Below, piece by piece: positions 8,764 through 21,096 of a stretch of 36,236 nucleotides of DNA (position 1 is the first letter of the stretch; each line of letters starts with the position of its first letter). Position numbers and translations under genes: made by a program. Under the pieces are notes generated by a model. That model was not told the DNA's origin, ran no database searches, and saw only the letters and a program-made list of their open reading frames with translations. Origin of the DNA: an uncultured Lachnospiraceae bacterium (GTDB lineage: Bacteria > Bacillota > Clostridia > Lachnospirales > Lachnospiraceae); NCBI GenBank assembly GCA_947627645.1, contig CANQWV010000009.1:1-36236 (forward strand), read 5' to 3'.

Positions 8764-8824
8764 CACTCGTCACCGTGTACGCATGCTCGTCACTGTGTAC
8801 ACATACTCGTCACTGTGTATGCCT
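8764..8824. repeat. 20-bp tandem repeat x3 spanning the stop codon of the peptidase gene
   Basis: actcgtcaccgtgtacgcat / gctcgtcactgtgtacacat / actcgtcactgtgtatgcct. Confidence 0.9.
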
Positions 8825-10328
8825 TCAGGCACACATTTGTCCCGAAGCGCTCCTCAGTGTTTTCCCAGCGTTTTCCATCCAGGCTCAGGTAGCCTTCCTT
8901 GCCCTCAGTCGTCACATTCTGCGTATATTTGTCCGCCCGGTACTCTACTGCCACGGGATTCTCTTCACCCGGCGTAGTAATCTTCACGACCACAGCAAAG
9001 CGCTCCCCGGCCGTAAGGAACTGCGGCGTCTGGAGATTGACCGTGTAATATCCGCTGTTTTGCAGCTTTCCTTTTTGCAGATATTCCATCCCGGAGAAAT
9101 CCGTCTCCGAGTGAAAGTCACACACAAAGTATATTTCATAAGAAGTGTCCGGTCCGACCGCATAGAACCCGACCGCCGCGAGCATTTCCCCGCCAGCTCC
9201 TGCAGGCAAGCTGCCGCCAGCTGTCGCAGATGCCGCATAGACATTGGCAAACCAGCAGTTCTCGTCCGCATAGCCCTGGCGCCCCTGCCAGCCGCAATCA
9301 TCGTATTGATAGATTTTCGAGTAATTATCCGTCGGCTCAATACGCGTGTAACACACACAGGTCTTTGCAATATTGGGATCTGCATAGGACACATAAAAAA
9401 TGCCGTCCTCCCCGAAGCCCTCCTCCCATGTATTCTGGCAGATAAACGCGCCGTCTTTCTCCGGCGTCTCCGAAAACAGAAATCTGGAATAATCGTCATC
9501 CCAGCCTAGAATAATCACATCATGGTTCGGCGTCCGCTCGTCAGGGCAGAAATACGACTTCGTCCTCTCATTGTAGCAAAACACCGTATCCTCCCCGGAA
9601 GTCTCCGTGTCGTCCTCTGCGTTCCCACGTTCCGTACTTCTTCTCATATAAAGGGAGGTCTGCACCGCTCCGTACTTCATGACCGCAGCCTTGACCGCAG
9701 CCGACTCTGCGTCCTCGAGCAGCTGTATCTCCTGCACGTGCACTGCGGGAGTCAGGCCGTCCGGGGAGACCCCATCCCCATATGGATCTTCCTCCTCGGT
9801 CACAGGACCCTGCCAGCCGCTCAGATACGCCATCGCCATCAGATAGTCCCCGCCTTCGTCAAGCCCTACGGTAAACGCGTTTTTCCGGCTCATGTGATCC
9901 GCGGAAAAAACGATATGCTGACCGGGCAAAAGCGCCGCCTCAAGCGCAGCAGCCGCGGCAAACGCCCAGCAGGTTCCAGAGCTTCCCTGATGCCGCACGG
10001 TCGGCTTTTTCCCGCAATCTCCCGCATACCAGCGCTCCGGCAGACGCTCCGTCATGATCGGCGTCAGCGCACTCTCTGACCCCGCATTCCCGGCAGCCAC
10101 CTTTTCCGAAGAGTCAGAATCATTTTTTCGATCTGCCTTGTGCAGGACGTCCCATACACATTCTGTCGGTTCAGCCTTCTCAGTCTCCGTCATGTTCTCA
10201 ACAGATTGAACGGCTCTGACGCGCTCCGCCGCAGAATCCGCCCAGGTCAAAGCCAGAGCTGCCAGAAAAATATCAGCCGACAAATGCAAAAACGCCGTTT
10301 TCAAAATCTTTTCCTTAGCCTTTTTCAT
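8790..10328 (-). CDS. Secreted papain-like (C1 family) cysteine peptidase with C-terminal lectin-like domain
   Basis: N-terminal signal/TM; RHQGSSGTCWAF, TPNHDVIILGWDD, CQNTWEEGFG catalytic motifs. Confidence 0.88.
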   Translation of the reverse strand: MKKAKEKILKTAFLHLSADIFLAALALTWADSAAERVRAVQSVENMTETEKAEPTECVWDVLHKADRKNDSDSSEKVAAGNAGSESALTPIMTERLPERWYAGDCGKKPTVRHQGSSGTCWAFAAAAALEAALLPGQHIVFSADHMSRKNAFTVGLDEGGDYLMAMAYLSGWQGPVTEEEDPYGDGVSPDGLTPAVHVQEIQLLEDAESAAVKAAVMKYGAVQTSLYMRRSTERGNAEDDTETSGEDTVFCYNERTKSYFCPDERTPNHDVIILGWDDDYSRFLFSETPEKDGAFICQNTWEEGFGEDGIFYVSYADPNIAKTCVCYTRIEPTDNYSKIYQYDDCGWQGRQGYADENCWFANVYAASATAGGSLPAGAGGEMLAAVGFYAVGPDTSYEIYFVCDFHSETDFSGMEYLQKGKLQNSGYYTVNLQTPQFLTAGERFAVVVKITTPGEENPVAVEYRADKYTQNVTTEGKEGYLSLDGKRWENTEERFGTNVCLKAYTVTSMCTQ

Positions 10329-11487
10329 TCTGCCGCCCCGCTTCTCTCCTTGGCGGTCTCGGCCCCTGGAACTGGTAAAAATAAGTCTTGATCATTCCAT
10401 TGTAGATCTTGCGGTTCCGATCCGCCTTCCTTCCGATATATTTCTCCGCCTCCTCATAGGAGGTAATCACATACTCCGACCACGAATCAAGCCGTGCAAA
10501 GGCCTGTCCCATCTCACGGTACAGAGCCGGCAGGCTCGCGCGATCCTCGATGCGCTCCCCATAAGGTGGATTCGTGATGACAAATCCGTACTTTTTGGGA
10601 TGGCTCAGTTCACTGACCGGGCGGCGCTGGAAATGAATCAGCTGATCCACCCCGGCAAGCCTTGCGTTTTCCCTGGCCGCCTTGATCACCTCGCCGTCGA
10701 TATCGTAGCCCTGGATATCCGTCTGCACCGAAGTGTCCATGAAATCCTGCGCTTCCTCGACCGCATCGTACCATTTCTTTCGCGGAATCAGATTGCTCCA
10801 GTCCTCGGCCAGAAACGAGCGGTTCATTCCAGGCGCGATGTTCGCCGCCATCATGGCCGCCTCGATCGGGAACGTGCCGCTCCCGCAGAACGGATCTACC
10901 AGGATCCGGTCCTGTTTCCACGGCGTCAGCATGATTAGAGCCGCGGCAAGCGTCTCGGAGATCGGCGCTTTCGCAGTCAGCTTCCGGTAGCCCCGCTTGT
11001 GCAGCGACTCCCCGGTGGTATCCAGTCCGATCACCGCCTCATCCTTCATCAGAAAAATCCGGATTGGATAGCTTGCTCCATCCTCCGCGAACCAGTTCAC
11101 ACCATAGATATCCTTCAGCCGTTCGACAATCGCTTTTTTCACAATCGATTGGATATCAGACGGGCTGAACAGCTTACTCTTCACCGAAGTCGCCTTCGTC
11201 ACCCAGAACTTCGCATTCACCGGAAGAAAGTTCTCCCACTCCAGCGCTTTCACCCGCTCAAACAATTCGTCGAAGCTCTCTGCGTGAACCGATCCCACTT
11301 TGAGCAGGATCCGCTCGGCCGACCGCAGAAAGACGTTAGCGATCGCAACCGCTTCTGCATCGCCCCAGAAGAGAACCCGTCCATCCTCAACGCCGCTGAT
11401 CTCGTAGCCCAGATCCAGAATTTCTCTTTTCAATACCGCCTCGAGTCCAAAATGACATGGCGCAATCAGCTCATACTTCTCCCTCAT
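10315..11487 (-). CDS. Class I SAM-dependent RNA methyltransferase (THUMP domain, RlmL/YpsC-like)
   Basis: DPFCGSGTFPIEAAMMA, VITNPPYGER; N-terminal THUMP-like region. Confidence 0.92.
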   Translation of the reverse strand: MREKYELIAPCHFGLEAVLKREILDLGYEISGVEDGRVLFWGDAEAVAIANVFLRSAERILLKVGSVHAESFDELFERVKALEWENFLPVNAKFWVTKATSVKSKLFSPSDIQSIVKKAIVERLKDIYGVNWFAEDGASYPIRIFLMKDEAVIGLDTTGESLHKRGYRKLTAKAPISETLAAALIMLTPWKQDRILVDPFCGSGTFPIEAAMMAANIAPGMNRSFLAEDWSNLIPRKKWYDAVEEAQDFMDTSVQTDIQGYDIDGEVIKAARENARLAGVDQLIHFQRRPVSELSHPKKYGFVITNPPYGERIEDRASLPALYREMGQAFARLDSWSEYVITSYEEAEKYIGRKADRNRKIYNGMIKTYFYQFQGPRPPRREAGRQNEKG

Positions 11488-11825
11488 CTTCGTCTTCCCC
11501 TATCCAGTCCGTGTTTTATTGCTTTATTGTTCTATTGTTATCTCTGTTTCCCTGCAAATCTTCCTTTCTATCTTAATGTGCGTCTGCCGCTATTGTCAAT
11601 CTCAACTTTTCAATCCGGGCATTTCCCAGGCATTTCTGTCAGCTCCAGGAAAACGCCGCCGCGGCAGGCTTTGTCTCCATTGTCGCCAGCCGCGGCGCTT
11701 CCTGGGCTGCATCCTTACCTTACTGCGCCCCATACTTTGCGTTACCGCTGCCTATGCGCAAACGCCGGCACTCTCCATATGTGCAGGTGCTGTCCATCCT
11801 CTGTTGTCGCCGTGTACCCGAAACG

Positions 11826-12128
11826 CTATCCGTTCTGCGCTCTCATATGCTCGCAGTATGCACGGTAGCCGCCCACCACGCTTTTGGCATGACAGCCTCG
11901 CTGTTCAAGCTCACGCGCCACGGACATACTAAGTGCGCCACGGTCGCAGTACAGGATTACGTCTCTTCCCTGCCTGCACGGAAGTTCTCCGCGGAATTTT
12001 CCCTGCGGCACATTGACAGCCCCTCTGACATGAGCCCTGGCAAAATCCTCCTGAGAGCGCAGATCTATGATAAAATACCCGCCCTCGCGGGCATATCGCT
12101 CCAATTCCCTCGCTGAGATTGTCTCCAT
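11826..12128 (-). CDS. Rhodanese-like domain protein
   Basis: YFIIDLRSQEDFARAHVRGAVNVPQG...VILYCDRGALSMSVARELEQRG. Confidence 0.88.
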   Translation of the reverse strand: METISARELERYAREGGYFIIDLRSQEDFARAHVRGAVNVPQGKFRGELPCRQGRDVILYCDRGALSMSVARELEQRGCHAKSVVGGYRAYCEHMRAQNG

Positions 12129-12341
12129 TTCGCATCATCTCCTTTTTTCTATCATATGAAAAACTTCTCTCACGGTTCAATCGCAGCTTTTCAGAGGTTC
12201 CATGCGAAAATACAGACAAAAAGAATGCCCAAAAGCTGCTTCTCACGCTCTCAGGCACTCTTCTGTCTCGCTCTGTTTCATTTCAAGTGAACATTTCGCC
12301 ATTTCCTGACAATGGCAGGCTTATGCAGCTCTTCTCTTCCT

Positions 12342-12512
12342 TTAATACTCAGAGCCCGATTCACTGCTGCAGTTGTCGCAGTCCTTCACGTTCTTGCTCG
12401 AAGAGCTGGAAGAATTCGTATTGGATGCATTCTTGGACGTCGTCTTATTCTGAGACTGTGAATTCTTGCTGGAAGAGCTCTTGCTCTCCGCGTTGTTCGT
12501 ATTCTTCGCCAT
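12342..12512 (-). CDS. Ser/Asn/Lys-rich 56-aa small protein
   Basis: My translation: MAKNTNNAESKSSSSKNSQSQNKTTSKNASNTNSSSSSSKNVKDCDNCSSESGSEY; SD AGGAGG 8 nt from ATG; below ORF-track cutoff. Confidence 0.7.
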   Translation of the reverse strand: MAKNTNNAESKSSSSKNSQSQNKTTSKNASNTNSSSSSSKNVKDCDNCSSESGSEY

Positions 12513-12685
12513 GGTAATAGCCTCCTGTGTCTTAGTTTTTTGTTACGCTTTTAGTATTCCAATAAAAATTAAAAATATGTATTGCAATTTTTTGGAAACT
12601 ATATTATAATCCTAATTGTAAAAAGAATTTACCCTTCAAAACAATTTTTTTTACAAACCCCTTATTAATTATTTATACTCCCCTC

Positions 12686-12718
12686 GAAACAGTCGGTAGC
12701 TCCCCTACCGGCTGTTTC
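12686..12718. repeat. Strong hairpin lacking a clear U-tract, downstream of LCP gene
   Basis: gaaacagtcggtag-ctccc-ctaccggctgtttc. Confidence 0.75.
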
Positions 12719-12977
12719 ACTGTCTTCCGGCAAAATTCTTCCCGCACCATCCCCGTCGTCCTGCTTTGCAGCGCCCGCCCCATATGCGGCCCTGACAGGC
12801 ACGGAGAGCCGTCCGGCTTTGCACTGCCCGGCCCGCATACAGCGGCAGATCTCCGATCTCCATGCGAAGACCCACACAAAAAGATGCCGCCGGCTCTCGT
12901 CCGACAGCATCCTTCGTACTCTCATTTATTCTCGCTTCTCCTCCGCAGAGCTGTCCGCGCAATTGCCAGCCGCTCCT

Positions 12978-14156
12978 TTACTCCGCGCTTTCCTCTCCAT
13001 AGACAAACTCATGCAGCTTCTCAATCGTCGGCTCCCAATCCGGCACAAGCATCCCCTCGCCATTGACGCTGATCGTATCGTACATATTGTCGTACGGAAT
13101 GCGTTCCGTCTCAATTTTGTACTGAAGCATATCCGGGAACTCCGACAGCATACTCCAGATCTCCGTCTCCGGAATATTCGTCGTCACATAGCCGAGAATG
13201 GATTTCATCTTCTCCGTCATCTGCGCCACGGACATCTGCTTGACCTCTGCGAGCAGCTGCTGCAGCAGGTAACGCTGACGCTCCGTGCGCTGGTAGTCGG
13301 AATTTCCCACCATACGGTTGCGGGCGTATGCGACCGCCTGCACGCCGTCGCAGTAGATGCTGCCGCCCTCATAAGGTACAAAATGCGCGGACGGGTCAAT
13401 CTTCAGCTGTCGCTTGCACATATCGTCGATGTATCCGTTCATGACCTCGGCCTCGGCAGCGGTGATGTCAAGCGACACTCCGCCGATCGTATCTATAATA
13501 TCCACCAGATTCCAGTAATCTACCGCGACATAACGGTCCACCTCTATTTTGTAATTGTTTGTCACCGTCTGGCAGAGAAGCGGCCCGGCCCCCATCGCAT
13601 ATGCATGGTTCAGCTTCCAATAGCCGATCTCCGGAATATCCACATAGGTGTCGCGCATCAGGGAGACCATCGTGACTCTGTCATGCTCTTTGTCGACAGA
13701 GACAAGGATCATGCTGTCCGAGTTGCCGTTCCATGTCTGATCCTGACGGTCTGCGCCGACCAGAAGCACATTGTAAACATCCTCGTCCGAGACGGTCTCT
13801 TTGTTCGCAATACTGCTCATCTGATCATGGATGCTGTTAAGCTCATCGGCGCTGACCTTCGTCCCGGTCAGCTCGCCCGGAGCCGTCGTCTCTGCCTCCA
13901 TCTGTTCCACAACATGCTCCGGAAGCGTCTCCACCGTGTTCACTTCTTCATCCGCGATATAATTCATGTTGCTGTACAGATCATGTCCCAGCTTGTAGAT
14001 CACGCCGCCGCTGACACCCACGATTGCCAGCACCGCACACAGGCTGATGGCAAACACCTTCTTCATATTCATTCCGGTTTTCTTTGGCTTCTTATCATAA
14101 GAATCGTTTCTTTCATTTCTGTTCTGATTTGATTGGTTCTTTCTGCTCCCTGGCAT
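12978..14156 (-). CDS. LytR-CpsA-Psr (LCP) family protein
   Basis: TM near N-terminus; VLLVGADRQDQTWNGNSDSMILVSVD, LMRDTYVDIP, ARNRMVGNSDYQRTERQR; SD GGAGG before MPGSRK. Confidence 0.93.
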   Translation of the reverse strand: MPGSRKNQSNQNRNERNDSYDKKPKKTGMNMKKVFAISLCAVLAIVGVSGGVIYKLGHDLYSNMNYIADEEVNTVETLPEHVVEQMEAETTAPGELTGTKVSADELNSIHDQMSSIANKETVSDEDVYNVLLVGADRQDQTWNGNSDSMILVSVDKEHDRVTMVSLMRDTYVDIPEIGYWKLNHAYAMGAGPLLCQTVTNNYKIEVDRYVAVDYWNLVDIIDTIGGVSLDITAAEAEVMNGYIDDMCKRQLKIDPSAHFVPYEGGSIYCDGVQAVAYARNRMVGNSDYQRTERQRYLLQQLLAEVKQMSVAQMTEKMKSILGYVTTNIPETEIWSMLSEFPDMLQYKIETERIPYDNMYDTISVNGEGMLVPDWEPTIEKLHEFVYGEESAE

Positions 14157-14351
14157 TTTATGCTCCCTCCTGGTCTTCATCAGTCTACTTCTATGATTAC
14201 CCAATCACAGATCATTATCACCAATACCGCCAATATTGTCAATCTAATTTCTTCCATCCGAAAGGGCTTCCATACCGGAAGAGCTCCGCTGCGGAATGTA
14301 TTCGGTCAGGACAATTGCGTCAAACAGGATCAAATCTTTTGCTGAGATGAA

Positions 14352-14384
14352 AAAAGCTTTCCAAGCAACTTGACTTGGAAAGCT
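14352..14384 (-). terminator. Terminator of tRNA-Leu(CAG)
   Basis: minus strand aagctttccaag...cttggaaagctttttt. Confidence 0.88.
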
Positions 14385-14388
14385 TAGT

Positions 14389-14471
14389 GCGGAGAAAGGG
14401 ACTTGAACCCTCACGATATTGCTACCACAGGCACCTGAAGCCTGCGCGTCTGCCAATTCCGCCATCTCCGC
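14389..14471 (-). tRNA. tRNA-Leu (CAG)
   Basis: gcggagatggcggaattggcagacgcgcaggcttcaggtgcctg...ggttcaagtccctttctccgc; class II variable arm. Confidence 0.93.
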
Positions 14472-14628
14472 GTATTAGTAAGTCTCGCAACTCACGACGA
14501 TAATAATACTATATGCCGCTTCAAATGTCAATAGATTTTCCGGATTTTTTTATCTGCTTTCTTCACATGCCTTCTTCACGGCTTCCTTCCCACTTACATA
14601 TTTGCTTACATATTTTATAAATTTGGTG

Positions 14629-14657
14629 TTGACTTCTCCATACATCTTTGCTATAAT
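14629..14657 (+). promoter_or_regulatory. Sigma-A type promoter of tRNA-Leu(TAA)
   Basis: TTGACT-N17-TATAAT directly upstream. Confidence 0.8.
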
Positions 14658-14668
14658 CTCATTTGTTC

Positions 14669-14752
14669 GCGGAAGTGTCGGAATTGGCAGACGAGCAAGA
14701 CTAAGGATCTTGTGGTGGTCACACCGTGTGGGTTCAAGTCCCATCTTCCGCA
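14669..14752 (+). tRNA. tRNA-Leu (TAA)
   Basis: gcggaagtgtcggaattggcagacgagcaagactaaggatcttgtggtg...ggttcaagtcccatcttccgca. Confidence 0.93.
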
Positions 14753-14760
14753 CGGCAAAG

Positions 14761-14796
14761 TATCCCCGGAAATGAAGGTTTCCGGGGATTTTTGTG
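14761..14796 (+). terminator. Terminator after tRNA-Leu(TAA)
   Basis: tccccggaaa-tgaagg-tttccgggga-ttttt. Confidence 0.9.
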
Positions 14797-14812
14797 TCGG
14801 GCGCCGATTTCA

Positions 14813-15778
14813 TTACGTCTCTCCCCGCGCGTCCGAGAGTGCGATATTCAGTCCCTCCGATATCGTATAGCTCAGATATTTCACAGTCTCGTCGATATCC
14901 TTTGGAGTCACGAACATTGTGTTCAGATGAGGCGAGATCAACTCCCGGATCATCTGGTGTTTCTCCGCCTGATCGAGCGTTCCAAGCGTTCCTCCAAGCC
15001 GCTGCATACTCGCGCTGCGGTCCATCTCGGCGACCAGCTCTTCCATCGTATCGTTCACAATCGTGGCCGCATCCACAACGGTCGGCACGCCGACTGCTAT
15101 GACCGGCACGCCGAGGGTCGCCTCATTGATCGCGTTGCGGTGGTTGCCGACGCCCGAGCCAGGATTGATTCCGGTATCTGTGATCTGGATCGTGCGGTTC
15201 AGGCGTTTTGTGCTGCGCGCAGCCAGGGCGTCAATCGCAATCACCGCCTCCGGCTCTGTCTCCTCCACAACTCCTTTTATAATCTCGAGCGTCTCCATGC
15301 CGGTCTGGGCCATCACTCCCGGCACGATCGCGCTGATCTCCCCGGAGTTCTCAAGCTCTGTCGGCATCCGGCCATATTCTTTGATCATGTGGCGTGTGAT
15401 ATGCAGATTGCCGACCACATCCGGACCGAGCGCATCCGGCGTCACATCGCGGTTGCCCAGCCCGACCACAAGCACCGATTTCCGGCGTTCCCCAAGAATG
15501 CGGCACAGGTGCTTTGCAAGCTCCTCGGAGATCTCCCGGTGGTAGTCCTCGTCCGGCGTCGACATATTAGGAGCCTCGATCGTGACGTACGTCCCCACCG
15601 GCTTACCCATCGCCTTCGCGCCGTTCTCTGTTTCAATCCGGACGATCGTTGTGTAAATCTCGCGCTGTGCGTCCTTCTTCTCCTCCACCTTGACGCCGCG
15701 GATCCTCACATCGTCCGCCTCATAGCTCTCCCTGGCCTCGAGCGCCAGGTCTGTCCGTATCTGAAAATTCCCCATCAT
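14813..15778 (-). CDS. gpr: GPR endopeptidase (germination protease)
   Basis: MMGNFQIRTDLALEARESYEADDVRIRGVKVEE...VGLGNRDVTPDALGP...ITDTGINPGSGVGNHR. Confidence 0.96.
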   Translation of the reverse strand: MMGNFQIRTDLALEARESYEADDVRIRGVKVEEKKDAQREIYTTIVRIETENGAKAMGKPVGTYVTIEAPNMSTPDEDYHREISEELAKHLCRILGERRKSVLVVGLGNRDVTPDALGPDVVGNLHITRHMIKEYGRMPTELENSGEISAIVPGVMAQTGMETLEIIKGVVEETEPEAVIAIDALAARSTKRLNRTIQITDTGINPGSGVGNHRNAINEATLGVPVIAVGVPTVVDAATIVNDTMEELVAEMDRSASMQRLGGTLGTLDQAEKHQMIRELISPHLNTMFVTPKDIDETVKYLSYTISEGLNIALSDARGET

Positions 15779-15888
15779 AGCTGCTCTCCTTTGTATTTTT
15801 GTCGCCCGGCAGCTTTGCCCGGCTCCGGAAAGCAAACTGCCTGCCACTTTCATTGCCTTATTTTTTGCAAGTTTTTCGGAAATATGTA

Positions 15889-15917
15889 TTGACAGGAAAG
15901 TTGGATTGGAATAAGAT
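15889..15917 (+). promoter_or_regulatory. Putative promoter of rpsT
   Basis: TTGACA-N17-TAAGAT. Confidence 0.7.
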
Positions 15918-16034
15918 ATATGAGTATGTTTACAGGAAACGACCGTGTCCGTTTTTAGTCAAACAAACGGCAGCCGCGACAGGATTTTGCAGCTGCAACA
16001 CAACATAAAATTATAATGTCTGGAGGTGTATCCA

Positions 16035-16298
16035 TTGGCTAACATCAAATCCGCGAAGAAGAGAATTCTGGTATCCAAGGCCAGAAACGAGCGCAATAAG
16101 TCCATCAAGTCCGCTGTTAAGACTGCGATGAAGAAGGTAGACGCCGCTGTCGCCGCGAAGGACAAGGCAGCTGCCGAGGCAGCTCTGCTGGCTGCTACGG
16201 CAACGATCGACAAGGCAGCGAAAAAAGGGGTGTACCACAAGAACAACGCGGCGAGAAAAGTTTCCCGCCTGGCAAAGGCAGTCAACACCCTGGCATAG
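16035..16298 (+). CDS. rpsT: 30S ribosomal protein S20
   Basis: (TTG start) MANIKSAKKRILVSKARNERNKSIKSAVKTAMKK; SD GGAGG 8 nt upstream. Confidence 0.95.
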   Translation: MANIKSAKKRILVSKARNERNKSIKSAVKTAMKKVDAAVAAKDKAAAEAALLAATATIDKAAKKGVYHKNNAARKVSRLAKAVNTLA

Positions 16299-16328
16299 TA
16301 TACATCCAAACATCAAGAGCACAAGAAA

Positions 16329-16412
16329 AGCAGCTGATTCCGTCATGTCAGCTGCTTTTTCATATATGATTTCAGAAAGCAGCCGATTCCGTCATGTCGG
16401 CTGTTTTTTCAT
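16329..16412 (+). terminator. Two tandem terminators with conserved loop
   Basis: gcagctga-ttccgtca-tgtcagctgctttttcat and gcagccga-ttccgtca-tgtcggctgttttttcat. Confidence 0.85.
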
Positions 16413-16454
16413 GCGCCTTCGCGCGCCGCCCTGCCTCCAAAGCAGCGCCCGGCG

Positions 16455-17072
16455 TCACTTTTCTGCCTCTCCAGGCGTTTCCTCCGCAAGTCCGCACAGC
16501 TTCCCGATCTCCGCCCAGATCTCGTCCCTCCCCTGTTTGGTGATGGACGAATAAGGAAGAATCCTGGTGCCTGGGCGCGTACCCAAACCCTCGCGGATGA
16601 GCTTCAGCTGCTTCTGGATCTGGCTCCGGTTGATCTTGTCCAGCTTCGTCGCAATGATGATCGGTTCGTAGCCGTTGTGGCAGATCCACTCATACATCGT
16701 CCTGTCGTTCGCGCCTGGTTCGTGGCGGATATCTATGAGCAGAAACACGGCGCGCAGCTGTCTCGAGCCATGCAGATAACGCTCGATCAGTTTCCCCCAT
16801 TTTTCCTTCTCGCTCTGGGAAACCTTCGCATAGCCATAGCCTGGCAGATCCACCAGGTACAGCGCGTCGTTGACATTGTAAAAATTGATTGTCTGCGTCT
16901 TGCCCGGCTGGGCGCTCGTGCGCGCCAGCGACTTTCGGTTCATAAGTCCATTGATGAGCGACGACTTTCCAACGTTCGACTTGCCCGCAAAGGCCACCTC
17001 TGCTCTCTCATTCTGTGGAAGTATACTCGTGACGCCGCAGACTGTCTCGAGGCTCACCTGTCTTATTATCAT
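16455..17072 (-). CDS. ysxC: Ribosome biogenesis GTP-binding protein YsxC/EngB
   Basis: EVAFAGKSNVGKSSLINGLMNRKSLARTSAQPGKTQTINFY...DLPGYGYAKVS. Confidence 0.95.
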   Translation of the reverse strand: MIIRQVSLETVCGVTSILPQNERAEVAFAGKSNVGKSSLINGLMNRKSLARTSAQPGKTQTINFYNVNDALYLVDLPGYGYAKVSQSEKEKWGKLIERYLHGSRQLRAVFLLIDIRHEPGANDRTMYEWICHNGYEPIIIATKLDKINRSQIQKQLKLIREGLGTRPGTRILPYSSITKQGRDEIWAEIGKLCGLAEETPGEAEK

Positions 17073-17271
17073 AATATTCTCCTTATGTCTCACACACAGC
17101 CCAGGCAGCGGCCGGCAGTCTTATCCGCAGTCTCCGCTGCAGCTGTCTGTATAGCCTCGCTGCGGCCGCCACTCTATCCGCGGTTCCAGATGAGGCTGCC
17201 CGTCCCACGCACACAGCCCCACAGCGACCTTCCATCCCCGCGAGGGCATCCGGCAAATCACCCGGCTTGTA

Positions 17272-19584
<2,313 letters not shown>

Positions 19585-19739
19585 CTTGTCCTCGTTCACC
19601 TCTATGTCGGCAGCTCAGTCATGTCATCCCAAGCCCATTGTCTCGCCTGCTGCGCCGGGGCTCTCTGCTCCCACCGCTCCGTCCGGCACGCCAAAGCACT
19701 TCGGCTCCGCCGCCCTTCCGCTGCGCCGGGCCTCCCTGC

Positions 19740-21026
19740 TCATGCCGTCTCTTCTATCATGCCAAGCCTTCGTTTTCTCCGGCTTCTGAGGTCGTCGCGG
19801 TAAGTCAGCTCCGGTTCCCCGGTGCCTTCGATCGCTTCCTTCGTCACGAGACAGGATACGATCGTGTCGTCCGACGGAATCCGGTACATCAGATCCATCA
19901 TGGCGTTCTCCATGATCGCCCGGAGTCCCCGCGCGCCTGTCTTTCTCTTGATCGTCTTGTCCGCGATCGCCTCGATCGCCTCGTCGCTGAACTGAAGCTC
20001 CACATCGTCCAGCCCAAACAGACCCTGATACTGCTTCACCATCGCATTTTTCGGCTCAGTCAGGATACGGATCAGCGCATCCTTATCCAACTCATCCAGT
20101 GAGACGACCACCGGCACACGGCCAACAAACTCCGGGATCATGCCGAACTTGATGAAATCCTGCGGAAGCACATGCTTGAGCGTCTCTCCCACATTGCGTT
20201 TCTCCTTATCCGCGATCTCGGAATTAAAGCCGATCCCCTTTTTGTCAAGCCGGGTCTCAATGATCTTATCGATCCCCTCAAAAGCTCCGCCGCAGATGAA
20301 CAGAATGTTGGTCGTGTCGATCTGAAGCAGCTCCTGGTGCGGATGCTTACGTCCGCCCTGCGGCGGAACCGAGGCGACGGTTCCCTCCAGAATCTTGAGC
20401 AAAGCCTGCTGCACGCCCTCTCCGGATACGTCGCGCGTGATGGAAGCGTTCTCTGACTTCCGCGTGATCTTATCAATCTCATCGATGTAGATAATGCCGT
20501 ATTCTGCTTTCTTGATATCGTAGTCAGCCGCCTGGATAATCTTCAGCAGAATATTCTCAACGTCCTCCCCGACGTAGCCGGCCTCTGTAAGCGCCGTGGC
20601 GTCCGCGATCGCGAACGGCACGTTCAGCAGCCGCGCAAGCGTCTGGGCCAGCATCGTCTTGCCGGAACCGGTCGGCCCCAGCATCAGGATGTTGCTCTTC
20701 TGCAGCTCCACGTCGAGATACCTGCCGCTCAGCAGTCTCTTGTAGTGATTGTAAACCGCGACCGACAGCACTTTCTTCGCCTCATCCTGCCCGATCACAT
20801 ACTCATCCAGGAATTCCTTGATCTCCACTGGCTTCAGAAGGTTGATCGCCGAGATCTCCTCCGCGATATCCTCTTCTTCCAGCTCTTCCTCGATTATCTC
20901 CGCACAGATATCAATGCACTCATCGCAGATATAGACTCCGCTCGGACCCGCAATCAGCTTGCGGACCTGATCCTCCGTCTTGTTGCAAAAAGAGCACCTG
21001 ATCCTTTCCCCATTCTTCCCCGGCAT
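19740..21026 (-). CDS. clpX: ATP-dependent Clp protease ATP-binding subunit ClpX
   Basis: N-terminal zinc finger [47 protein letters not shown]. Confidence 0.97.
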   Translation of the reverse strand: MPGKNGERIRCSFCNKTEDQVRKLIAGPSGVYICDECIDICAEIIEEELEEEDIAEEISAINLLKPVEIKEFLDEYVIGQDEAKKVLSVAVYNHYKRLLSGRYLDVELQKSNILMLGPTGSGKTMLAQTLARLLNVPFAIADATALTEAGYVGEDVENILLKIIQAADYDIKKAEYGIIYIDEIDKITRKSENASITRDVSGEGVQQALLKILEGTVASVPPQGGRKHPHQELLQIDTTNILFICGGAFEGIDKIIETRLDKKGIGFNSEIADKEKRNVGETLKHVLPQDFIKFGMIPEFVGRVPVVVSLDELDKDALIRILTEPKNAMVKQYQGLFGLDDVELQFSDEAIEAIADKTIKRKTGARGLRAIMENAMMDLMYRIPSDDTIVSCLVTKEAIEGTGEPELTYRDDLRSRRKRRLGMIEETA

Positions 21027-21096
21027 CTTTACACTCCTCAAATTTACATTCTATCTGATTTTACGCCATCCTGTACGGCCCACAGCTTTCGCGCCG

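Noticed and set aside
12665-12925. 86-aa minus ORF downstream of the LCP gene
   Set aside because: Cys/Arg/Gly-rich translation without SD, overlapping a hairpin; overlapping ORFs in another frame look equally random.
12819-14132. 437-aa plus-strand ORF
   Set aside because: Antisense shadow of the LCP gene, which has clear family motifs and an SD.
14244-14465. 73-aa ORF MAELADAQASGACGSNIVRVQVPFSAL...
   Set aside because: Classic spurious translation of a tRNA-Leu gene (14389-14471).
14550-14813. 87-aa minus ORF (MKSAPDTKIPGNLHFRGYFAVRKMGLEPTRCDHHKIL...)
   Set aside because: Runs antisense through tRNA-Leu(TAA) and its terminator.
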